Below, in pieces: positions 10,746 to 19,939 of a DNA stretch of 64,000 nt (the first letter of the stretch is position 1; every line of letters starts with the position of its first letter). The translations under genes were made by a program, and so were the position numbers. The notes below the pieces were generated by a model. That model did no database searches and was not told the DNA's origin. It saw only the letters and a list, made by a program, of their open reading frames with translations. This DNA is from Takakia lepidozioides (taxonomy: Eukaryota; Streptophyta; Takakiopsida; Takakiales; Takakiaceae), in the NCBI GenBank assembly GCA_030704615.1, contig CM060733.1:65224001-65288000 (forward strand). Reading direction: 5' to 3'.

Positions 10746-11440
10746 TGCCCTCATCCCAACACTCTTCCTCTCCTCTCTTCCCTCACTTGCATGACCATGA
10801 GAATATCATAAAGCTGATACTCCTCAAACCGCCCTCCATGAGCTTCGAAATTTGGCCTTAAAGACCACATGCTAGTCCTCAGGCAGTCCACCAGTGCCTC
10901 CACGGGTCAGCACAGGCCGTCCACAGGTCAACACGGGCCACCAAAGACCAGCACAAGCCCACACAGATTACATGTCAAGCCGCCACGGGGTTAGGCATTG
11001 CTTTAGCTTCTCTTCCTCAAGTTTTTTCATCCTCTCATGAGGCCACGACCTTTCCGTAGGTGGAGGCAAGAGTCAGTCCGGGTTTGGGCTGGGGTGTCCT
11101 GGCAGGAGCGATACCGTGGAGTTGTTTTTGGTGTGGGGGAGTTGTCGTTCTGATTTTCTTGTGTTTGGATCCCCTCCACACCTGCATGCTTAATTGTGTG
11201 TCATGTTAGTTTTGTGTGGGCGCTTGCTTTTATAGGTGATTGGTCCGGATTTGATCACCGGCCAGTCCTAGAGCATGAGGCTGGGGTGATGACCAATCAT
11301 ACCATCATTGTTTCTCCTGTGGTGAGGTTGGAGGTGATGACCAGCCAACCATAGGAGTGCTTGCGGTGGATGTAGGTGCAGGTGCAGGCTATGTTAGGAA
11401 CCTAGTATTCCAAACCATAAGCCGCAATAGGTTCTCTACC
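10746..11440. other. Non-coding stretch, nothing recognised
   Basis: It contains short repeated phrases such as CAGCACAGGCC and CACGGGCC near 10880-10980. No gene seen. Confidence 0.4.
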
Positions 11441-11510
11441 CGGTTACCTTATGGAAAGGGGGTTAGGGACATGTTCATGACCGGTTGAGTGTCGGTTTGT
11501 CAACACGGAG

Positions 11511-12094
11511 GTGCCACTAGTTGCTAGGGAGAGTGCCGGTTCGAGCATTAGCAATACTAGTGGGTACACGAGACGAGGTGTGCGGTTTAGGCCACCTTCA
11601 CCTCCTGTGTCTTCCAAAGAAAATTCTGATTCAGACTCTGAATCAGAAGGGTTCACGCTGACGGTGCAAGGTACTTCCTTGCCATTGTTGTGGGATACAA
11701 TGGAGGAGATGTATGGAGCTACCAAGGGGCCACATAGATACTCTGGAGCAGTGGGCACCATTGAGCTGGACGATTTTATCCAAGAGTTTGATAGTTGGTG
11801 TGATTTGCAGCAAATGCGCAATCCACAACTATTTACGCCTTTCATGGCAATGGAAGGGGCTGTTTCAGCACAGGTCTTGAGGGGTAGCCCATGGATGATT
11901 ACCATGAGTTCAGGCGGGGGCATGAGGTTGAGATCGAGGAGTGGAGGATGTACTGGTCACCCGACTATGTCTCCATCACTAGGGGCACTAGAGCCACGAG
12001 GGCAGTGGCTACACCTGCAGCTGCATTGGCAGCTTCAACAAGTAGCAGTGGGACTAGTAAGACTAGTGGTACCGTAGCTACGACGTCCACCTAA
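11511..12094 (+). pseudogene. Gag-like retroelement relic
   Basis: Two overlapping frames give a serine/acid-rich start (NSDSDSESEGFTLTV), the segment IELDDFIQEFDSWCDLQQMR, RNPQLFTPFMAMEG and then, in the next frame, DDYHEFRRGHEVEIEEWRMY and a Ser/Thr/Ala tail before a stop at 12092-12094. An amphipathic segment with spaced Trp and Phe resembles retrotransposon gag capsid regions, but the family was not identified. A frameshift near 11880 breaks it. No protease or RT follows; a MITE lies just downstream. Confidence 0.45.
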
Positions 12095-12095
12095 G

Positions 12096-12290
12096 TCCTA
12101 GTCTAATTTCATTTATATCTTTTTTCATATGAACTTCAAATTAGGTGTTGCAATTTATTCTTGTTGTCAACTCAATTTGAGATCACCCAAAAATTGGTTT
12201 CCAAACAAAGCTGTTGTATTTTGAAGATGAAAAATAAGAGTAGATTAGAGTAGACTGGACAAAAGTGAGCCACTATAGCATGCTTCTACC
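12096..12290 (+). mobile_element. Truncated MITE, same family as 28068-28312
   Basis: The interior and the right end (GTGAGCCACTATAGCATGC, then TTCTACCC) match the reverse complement of the complete MITE at 28 kb almost base for base. The left terminal inverted repeat is missing. Confidence 0.75.
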
Positions 12291-12860
12291 CAGCTCAGAG
12301 AGGACGAGGTGCTCAGGCACGTGGTGTAGGCCAAGGGCAAGCTCAGCATGGCCAGGGACGAGGAGGTCAAGGTGTTGACCAAGGCATGGCTAACTGGCTT
12401 CAGCAGCTAGAGCAGCGGCTTGCTGCCATGGCCACAGTTCACGTGGTACCAGTTCATTCACCAAGCCATACTAGGCTATGGAGAAGTCATCACTCTTCTA
12501 CAGCGGGACACCTGCCGTGGGGCTCCGCCAGATTCTCTTTGAACAGAAACGAGCCATGCCCACATCCTGTGCTGGTTTTCAGCTTATCGTGTGGAGTCTT
12601 TGCATGTAGGACAAACACATACATTTCGTTCGCGGAACCAGGGCAATTGCACATGCCATTCATTGTAGGCGTCTTTCTCTTAATTGAAATAAAGTGTGAC
12701 GATCATTCTGAGCTCAAATCTGCCATATGTTCATATTCTTCTTTTTGTGCAGACATTGCAGACTTGGTGCATGGTGGCCCCTTTTGTTTTGTCCACTGTA
12801 ATAGGCCATCTTCCTGCAATCCTCGCCTATAGGGCCTGCTTCTCCAGCACATTGGTGCCG
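12291..12860. other. Unassigned, possible retroelement debris
   Basis: A short plus-strand frame (about 12380-12450) reads MANWLQQLEQRLAAMATVH after GQ/RG-rich codons, reminiscent of the end of a gag. It is too short and broken to classify. Confidence 0.3.
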
Positions 12861-12867
12861 CTCACGC

Positions 12868-12965
12868 TTCCCTAAAGCGTGAGCTCAGCTCACGCTTTGC
12901 AGCTACAACGTGAGCTCAGCTCCCAGGCTCACGGGGCTGGGCTCACGCCGTAGCTACGCTGCATA
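12868..12965. repeat. GTGAGC/GCTCAC palindrome cluster
   Basis: A near-continuous run of GTGAGC and its complement. It includes a perfect 25-bp palindrome at 12874-12898 (arms AAAGCGTGAGCT and AGCTCACGCTTT around a single C). Similar clusters occur at 13260-13290, 61670-61770 and 63040-63180. Confidence 0.75.
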
Positions 12966-12984
12966 GCAATATGGCACTATGAGG

Positions 12985-13160
12985 CGTCTATGCTCACCAT
13001 AGCCATAGGCTGACCATAGACAGTAGTCACTATGATATGTCTATGGTAACCATAGCCATGGACCGACCATAGACAGCGGTTAGTCATCCGGGAGTTAAGC
13101 AATTTTTACCATAGGATTTATTCCACCATAGGTGAGTTATAACCATAGGCTATGATGGCG
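12985..13160. repeat. ACCATAG/CTATGGT interspersed motif cluster
   Basis: The motif ACCATAG or its complement CTATGGT occurs about ten times in 170 bp in both orientations, for example GACCATAGACAG twice. No coding sequence. A run of 13 G follows near 13227. Confidence 0.6.
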
Positions 13161-13439
13161 GTTAAGGAAGCCGTAGGGTATTTAATGCAAGAACAAAGCT
13201 GTAAAGGGATTGATCTTTGTATTTTGGGGGGGGGGGGGGTGGGGGGGCGGTGGCTATTCCGTGAGCCCAGCACAGGCTCACGCCATGTCAGCATGCATAC
13301 AGGGCCTATTTCCACGGGTGTCACCTATTACCGCGGGTTGATCAGCCCTTTCCAGGGAATGCAGACTGGATGTGTTACATCCATTGTATCCATCATTTCT
13401 ATCCATTGCATCCATTTAGACGTTATTTACATACCAAGC

Positions 13440-13690
13440 CCTTGCATTAGAATGTGGCTACGTCGTCAGCAGGTGCACACTCACATCATCCAAAGCGGAT
13501 CCCTGCGAAATGTTTTCTTACTCACCACCCTTGCGAACATGTATGGTATGTGCGGGAGCATCATGGATGCTCACCAGAAGAATGCCTGAACGATCTTTGA
13601 TCACGTGGACTTTAACGCGATGGATTTACCAAGCATTCTTCTGGCATGAATGGTCTGGAGACCAAGGAGCAAATGATGCGAGAATGCACT
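13440..13690 (+). pseudogene. PPR protein fragment
   Basis: The translation QQVHTHIIQSGSLRNVFLL and ANMYGMCGSIMDAH matches the first PPR unit of the pseudogene at 22.8-23.0 kb, and the nucleotide text is closely similar. The stretch from GATCTTTGATCACGTGGA onward also corresponds. It is an isolated, frameshifted remnant of about 250 bp. Confidence 0.7.
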
Positions 13691-13921
13691 GCCCAAACCA
13701 AATACGTTTGTTTGTTTATGCAATGCACACAAGCTTGTGAGCTCCGGAAAACACCAAATAGATTGAAGGACCAATCCGGGCACTCCATGCAATCCCCATC
13801 TCCAACGATAGTTTGTTCCCAGGAATTTGCATCCCACGCACACATTGCAAACAGGACAACAAGGTACACAACCCTCCCATTTCATAATTGGCCCCGAATA
13901 AAAGTAAAGGAAAACTTGATA

Positions 13922-16116
13922 TCAAGTGTCACAGTCATCAGAATCAGAATCGACCTCCTGTGCTATATCATCCACAAAGATTCCGTCCCCAATACCACGT
14001 CTTCTACCACGGCCGTCGATGGTTGGACTACGAGTGCCATGAACGGACATGCTTGTTGTGAGTGCCTCCACATAGACGGGTAGCATGTAAGACTGAGGAG
14101 GACTTGAAAGAAGTCCAAAAAGGTGTGATAGCCCTGGAGGGTTAGTGGAAGCACATGGATTCCTGCACAAGTCGACAAAAACCTATTTTGAATACAATGA
14201 TGCAATGCACAAGTCCAACGAAGAGGATGTCTCCCATGTGTACTTTGCCTTAAGAACAGTGATTCTGGGTATTGAAACAAGAATGCAAGCATCCACAGGT
14301 TGAACTTACTCACAGGCAAAGTCGGAGTCGAGCTCCTTGTCGGACGTCTCCCATGTATCAATATCACTGGGAAGAGGCTTCGGAAGGACTTGAGAAGTGT
14401 GTCCACCCAAACCCATCAAGAGGTTCTTGTAAATCTCGGCATCCCCTTCAATCCCAAAGAGATGTCGCGCACTGGCCTTGCAAGCGTGGTACGAAGCACC
14501 TGCAATGGAATAGAACGAAGGAAACAGACATTGAAGACTCTTTTGGAACGGTGGGAAGTGCTGAAAGTGCAAGCTCAAACAAACCCGATCAAATGTGAAG
14601 GATGAAGAGACGAACCTGTGCCCATTGACAAATCCAAAACTTTGGCGTCGGTGTAGGTGCAGCACTCCATAATCGTTTGAATGAAAGTCGGGCTCCTCTC
14701 CCTGGCCCCTCTCCAAGGAACCCCATTCCCCCTTCGCAAGCACACGTTGTTGTCCACGTAGTTGTGGTGCATGTCATCTGTGGGAGGATCTGTCCTCTCG
14801 TTTATGAACTTGCCCTCATGAGTGATGGCGAACTCCCTAATGACGGCTGGAGTCGTAGGTGGATGCACTCGGACGAGACAAACAGCTTCAAACAGACGAG
14901 TCTGCGAACAGGACATCCACAAGGAACTAAGAAGCTTGAAAACCAGGCCCCTCCATATTCATTTGAGCGACTTATGCAACTCCATCCGAGAACCACCAAG
15001 AAGAGGAATAAGAAGGCAAATTTACCATCTCTCCCGGACGATCCCTCTTCGTCAGGTACATGTTGTTCACACAATTCCATGTCTTCACCATACCAGATGC
15101 TTTCAAATAGCTGGCAAGTGCACGGCGATAGTGAAGGTCGATGGACTGGATGAGCACCAAAACACCTGCATCGGACAGAAAGAAATTGCAAAAGGAGAAA
15201 ACCCACCGCCAGTAGCGCTCATCAAAAGCATTCCAACCTGGACAAGCACCCGCTGGAGGGACATCCGGGACAGGCAACCCATCAGGGATGTCCAAGATGA
15301 TGAGTTCGGCTGCATATGGCTTCTCCTTCCCGTTCATCCAGGATGTGGTCATTTTAGCCTGCAAACAAGCATGCAATGAAATGCTCAAGAGGATTGAAAC
15401 GAGCCATGCCCACAACACACAAGAAGCAAAAGATAACATGCACCGTGCTGAGAAACTCCACAATCCTCTCCCACACTGGTGATGGATCGCCCTTGTAATC
15501 AGATTTCTTGGACTCCATCATGGCAAGGAACCCGATATTGGCCATCTCCAACCTGGTAGGGCAAATGACCCTCGTGGGATGCTCCACTGCATGGTACGGG
15601 TCCTTAGGATCAACCACCCCCTTGTTCTTTCTCCCGGATCCCCTACCAGGTGGTGGAGTCTCTTTGGTTTGCTGGACATCCGCTGCAGGGCCAGTTTCTG
15701 CAACACTTCCCTGCCCAACAACCTGCCCTTGCGCTCCCTTCCCCCTACCCCTTCCTTTCCCCACACCAACAGCAACATCCTTTCCCTTTGCCTTTCTACC
15801 TTTACACGGGGTATCCTGAGCGGGAGGCTCCTTCTTTGCAAGTGTCATCAAATTTTTATCATGAATCTCGAGGTCGGCAGCCGCGGCGGTGGTTGCTACA
15901 TGCTCATTCACTCTCCTCAAAGACACCTCCTGCGCCGGGGTCTCAGAAACAGGGCAATCCAAATACCAACCACAGGCAGAAAGATGGTCTAGGCCCCAGT
16001 CCTGCAAGATCCCCGCAGTTAACATGGTCCGGTTGCTAGTAGGAACTAGCCACATGTCCACAAAATCAGGATGTTTGTCCAAGCAGTTCTCTGCCATGAG
16101 AACATACTTTATGTAC
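13922..16116 (-). CDS. Beta-class DNA methyltransferase half of a ParB-methyltransferase gene, five spliced exons
   Basis: Exons on the minus strand are 16116-15444, 15358-15026, 14901-14616, 14499-14310 and 14162-13922 (stop TGA). All junctions are GT-AG with matching phase (the fourth intron has donor GTAAGT), giving about 573 uninterrupted codons. The first exon holds a basic Gly/Arg linker (VGKGRGRGKGAQG). Then come LIILDIPDGLP, in the place of catalytic motif IV, and DAGVLVLIQSIDLHYR, a typical methyltransferase strand. Further on are VPWRGARERSPTF, LDLSMGTG (SAM-binding motif I, split by an intron) and LFGIEGDAEIYKNLL. Motif IV preceding motif I is the beta-class order of N6-adenine/N4-cytosine DNA methylases. 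Motif IV reads DIPD rather than DPPY/W, so catalytic activity is uncertain. The C-terminus is acidic (DSDSDD). Upstream exons (next entry) are damaged. Confidence 0.7.
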
Positions 16117-16200
16117 CTGCAGGCACAGAGACAGCCTCATTATGCAATACAACTATTGTCTCCCAACTTTTCTACCACATCACGAAGACCCCCTAAAAGA

Positions 16201-16317
16201 GTATGCGGCACCGCACACTGCAACCACCACACACAAAATAGCCTGAAGGGCCCAGGGTGTGCACGTTGATGTTACTACACACGGATAGAGCAAATGAGTG
16301 TGCGGCACCGCACACTC
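16201..16317. repeat. Two palindromes in the intron before exon 16116
   Basis: The copy at 16296-16317 is a perfect palindrome with arms GAGTGTGCGG and CCGCACACTC around CA. A second, slightly degenerate copy lies at 16201-16220. The same palindrome is the core of the tandem array at 18.5-19.8 kb, and a degenerate copy sits at 18223-18245, just upstream of exon 18180. Confidence 0.8.
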
Positions 16318-18180
16318 ATATGAGCCAGCACAAAATAGGTTGGATGGAGGAGAGTGTGTCTTTGCAAATCAAAGAAGCATAGTCTATTTCACACATGTAA
16401 AGGCATCGTTTCCAGGCTTCCTCTCCTTTCTCTTGCTGGTCAAGCTCATTTGTTCGACTGATGCCACCCTCCTTGTTGAACTCCCTGAAGAAACAAGATT
16501 GCCACACTGTGCTCTCCATTTCCGCATGTATGCTTGGAAGGAGACCTTCGGTGCTGTCATGGTGATGCCATAGTCAGCTAGTTGCGTATGTAGAATAGAC
16601 TGAGCCCTTTCCTCCAACTGCAAAACAATTCGAATGCAAGAATGAACCAAAAATCAATCACAGCCATTGTAACATGGAATGAGAACGACAGAAAAGTGAA
16701 ATGAAAGTGACACAGGAAAGGACATCATACCTGGCTCCAGTAAGTGGCCTTGTGAAGCCATGTGTCCATCATATTGTCACTGACAGGAATGACACGCTGG
16801 GTCTTCTTCTCTCTCTTCGGCCTGGAGAACATGTGGGTATCCCTAATAGTGGGATCGGAGTTCCATATCTGTAGCCACTTCACCTTCTGTTCTGAAGACA
16901 CAACGGCAGTAGACAACCTATGCAACTTCTCCTGGGCCATCTGGCTTGCTCGGCTTGTTGAAATGGTTTTTCACCTCTTGAAGAAACTGTGGTCCGAAGG
17001 ATGGGTCGGCAATTCTCAACTGCTTCACAAAAGCACTCATAATATTCTTTCTTGTGGAGGTCATCTCTTGCTTGATGTGACTCTCAACCCCCTTTGTTGT
17101 CCTTCTCTCTTCAAGGGTAGAGCTGTAGTATTCTCGTTTGCCACGTTGTCCTGCATCTGCAATGTCTTGCTGCAAGAGAATGCACGACAGATGCATTAAC
17201 ACAAGGGCAAGGGAAACAAACAGAAACAAAGATCTGGAAGCAGGAATATCCAAAGGCCAGATAATGGAAGATGTATCTCACCGCGTACATATACTCCATG
17301 AAAGCCTCACGGGTCAACGAGTACCATGTTTTTTATGTCTTGGAGCTTTCGCACTTCTTGTACGTCTCTGCTAAAAGGATGGTCTTGAAGTTGGTCAAGG
17401 GTATCTGGCCGATCCTCTGTATCCTGTACAGAGTGTGAACCAGACTCGTTTTCACATGCGATGTCTCCATCCCTCTGCAGAATGATGTGTGAAAGTCAGA
17501 ATGAAATTCAAGAACCGACAACAGAGGACTGGAACCAAAGAACCACGGAACCACAACTAGAACATGTAGAATGAGAAACCAACCTGTTCACATCATTCAT
17601 TGCCGTCAAAAGACCCATCATGTTCCCGTCACAATCCAATACCATCGTTCGAACACAGTAATGTCACTCTTCCTCCTGTGAGTGCAGCCTCCCAATGATA
17701 GCCATCCATGCAAGCAACCAGTGGTTGCCATCCCATACATGAAAAATCTTCCCTGAGAATGCTTGGGTCGAAGGTTTCCTGGAGAGAAGAAGTTCAAGGA
17801 TTCGTTCACATGTCTCCAAATGGGATCCCAAGAGTCCACGATTGACTCATCCACAAGGAGCTCTTTGCCTCTGGAATCTCTTGTAGAAACGTAAAAGACT
17901 GCGGATCCATCCAAATACCCATGAACAAACTCGGCCTCCAGCTTCTGGATGTCTTTGATGAGGGGTGGACGAATGACGGGCATGCAAACCAACCTACACA
18001 AGGGAATCTTCAACCTCCCACCCGGGGCAAGCATACTTTGCACCACAAGCTGAGAATTTACCTTCTGACCCCACAGCATCTCCGCGGCTTTGCTTTCATA
18101 GAACTCATCGTCCACATCAACAATGATCTCCTTTTCCTGCCCTGAAGGGTTCTCATCCTCCACCCTTTGCATCTTCTCCT
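16318..18180 (-). pseudogene. ParB/sulfiredoxin-like N-terminal half of the same gene, disabled
   Basis: Exons readable on the minus strand: 18180-17584, 17474-17282, 17169-16731 and 16617 to about 16318, with GT-AG borders. The first reads through ELLVDESIVDSWDPIWRHVN and then, after a one-base frame change near 17785, IFHVWDGNHWLLAW. The pattern of a D-G-N-H motif after a strand-helix unit is that of ParB/sulfiredoxin-fold domains, which usually read DGNHR; here Arg is Trp. Disablements are the frame change, a TGA near 17667, a TAA near 17345 and frame changes near 16945 and 16520. Later exons are helical and of unknown role (LVHTLYRIQRIGQIPLTNF, QIWNSDPTIRDTHMFSRP). The join of ParB fold to beta methylase is known in phages and bacteria; in a spliced plant gene it is unusual. 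Confidence 0.6.
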
Positions 18181-18539
18181 GCAGGGATGTTCATTCAAAT
18201 TGACATAAGAGAGAGGTCAGAAACAATGTGCGGTGCCGAACACTGTACAGAGCTTCAAACACACACCTTTTCTGTTTTTTCACAAGGCTTCAAATGTGCT
18301 TCAAAGTTTCAAGAAGAATCAAGTTGGCTCCCTATTTCTAGCTTCCATTTGTCTCTGTTTAAAGCAAGAGAGAGAACAGAATAAGTTCATTCCAAACCAA
18401 ATAAAACACTTGACAGGGGTTACAAGAAATGTAGACCAGAGTGACTATTCCGTGCTTACAAGTTGATTGGAGCCTGATAGACAAAGTTGGGTGAATAAAA
18501 TGCAAAGGGCCTGAGACATGACAGACTGGCCTGGTGTGT

Positions 18540-19805
18540 TAAATTTTGACATCAAAAATTGGCAAAGAAGATGGGGACAAACAGTGTGCGGCACCGCACA
18601 CTGTTTCGTGCTTCCAATTGGGGGTGTTTTGAACATGGCAGACTGGCCCTGTGTGGCACATTTTCTCATCAAAAAACAAGCAAAGTGGGGGGCACAAATA
18701 GTGTGCATTGCCGCACACTATTTCGTGCTTCCAATTGGGGGTGTTTTGAACATGGCAGACTGGCCCTGTGTGGCCAATTTTGACATCAAAAAACAAGTAA
18801 AGAGGGGGGCACAAATATTGTGCGTTGCCGCAAACTGTTTTGTTCTTCTATACAGGTGTGATTTGAACATGGCAGACAGCCCTGGTGTGATACATTTTGA
18901 CATAGAAAAACAAGCACAGCGGGGGGCACAAACAGTGTGCGTTGCCGCACACTGTTTTGTGCTTCCATGTGGATCTGTTTTGAACATGGCAGACTGGCCA
19001 TGTTTGGCCCATTTTGACATTAAAAAAAAGGCCCTAAACAGCCCTGGTGTGACACGTTTTGTCATAGAAAAACAAGCAAAGTGGGGGGCACAAACAGTGT
19101 GCGTTGCCGCACACTGTTTCGTGCTTCCATCTAGATCTGTTTTGAACATGGCGACTGGCATGTTTGGCCCATTTTGACATTAAAAAAAAAAGCAAAGTGG
19201 GGGGCACAAACAGTGTGTGTTGCCGCACACTGTTTTGTGCTTCCATGTATGTGCGATTTGAACTTGGCAGGCAACCATGTGTGGCCCATTTTCACATTAA
19301 AAAAAAAGCAAAGACGGGGGCACAAACAGTGTGCGTTGACGCACACTATTTGGTGCTTCCATCCAGGTGTAATTTGAACATGGCAGACTGGCCCTGTGTG
19401 GCATTTTTTGACATCAGAAAAGAACCAAAAAGGGGGGCACAAACAGTGTGCGTTGCCGCACACTGTTTCGTGCTTCCATCTACATCTGTTTTGAACATGG
19501 CAGACTGGCCATGTTTGGCCCATTTTGCCTTAAAAAAAAAACAAAGTGGGGGCACAAACAGTGTGCGTGGCCGCACACTCTTTTGTGCTCCCATGTAGAT
19601 CTGTTTTGAACATGGCAGACTAGCCATGTTTGGCCTATTTTGACATCAAAAAAAAATCCCTAAACAGCCCTGGTGTGACACATTTTGAGATAGAAAAACA
19701 AGCAAAGTGGGGGGCACAAACAGTGTGCGTTGCCGCACATTGTTTTGTGCTTCCATGTAGGTGCGATTTGAACTTGGTAGGCAGCCATGTGTGGCCCATA
19801 TTAGG
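18540..19805. repeat. Tandem array, ten units of 115-118 bp (two of about 162 bp), each with a palindrome
   Basis: Each unit carries ACAGTGTGCG-ttgc-CGCACACTGT or a near variant, then GTGCTTCCA and TTGAACATGGCAGAC, then an A-rich run before GGGGGGCACAAA. Palindrome starts are near 18581, 18699, 18816, 18932, 19094, 19210, 19326, 19443, 19558 and 19720. Spacing is 115-118 bp except for two spacings of 162 bp, which contain an extra segment CCCTAAACAGCCCTGGTGTG. It is non-coding; the ORFs on both strands are repeat artefacts. It lies between two divergently oriented genes. Confidence 0.9.
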
Positions 19806-19939
19806 AATGATAACTAGGTTTGGGACACTGCTACCCTTACTCACCTCAGTTCATTTGGGTGGATCCCCTTTCGAGAATTACGGGCTATCAGTTTGGGGGA
19901 CCCTTTTTGGATCGTAACTTTGGGTCAGTGTAGGAAAAC

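Noticed and set aside
14822-15379. Plus-strand ORFs across 14.2-16.0 kb (up to 185 codons)
   Set aside because: They are shadows of the methyltransferase exons on the minus strand, and no methyltransferase or other family motif is seen on plus.
18518-19627. Long ORFs on both strands across the 18.5-19.6 kb array (for example 219 codons plus strand, 147 codons minus strand)
   Set aside because: They arise because the repeat unit lacks stops in some frames; the same peptide recurs with each unit on both strands and the unit length is not a multiple of three.
18540-19805. CRISPR array
   Set aside because: Eukaryotic context, units of about 116 bp with no constant short repeat plus unique spacers; it is a satellite-like array.
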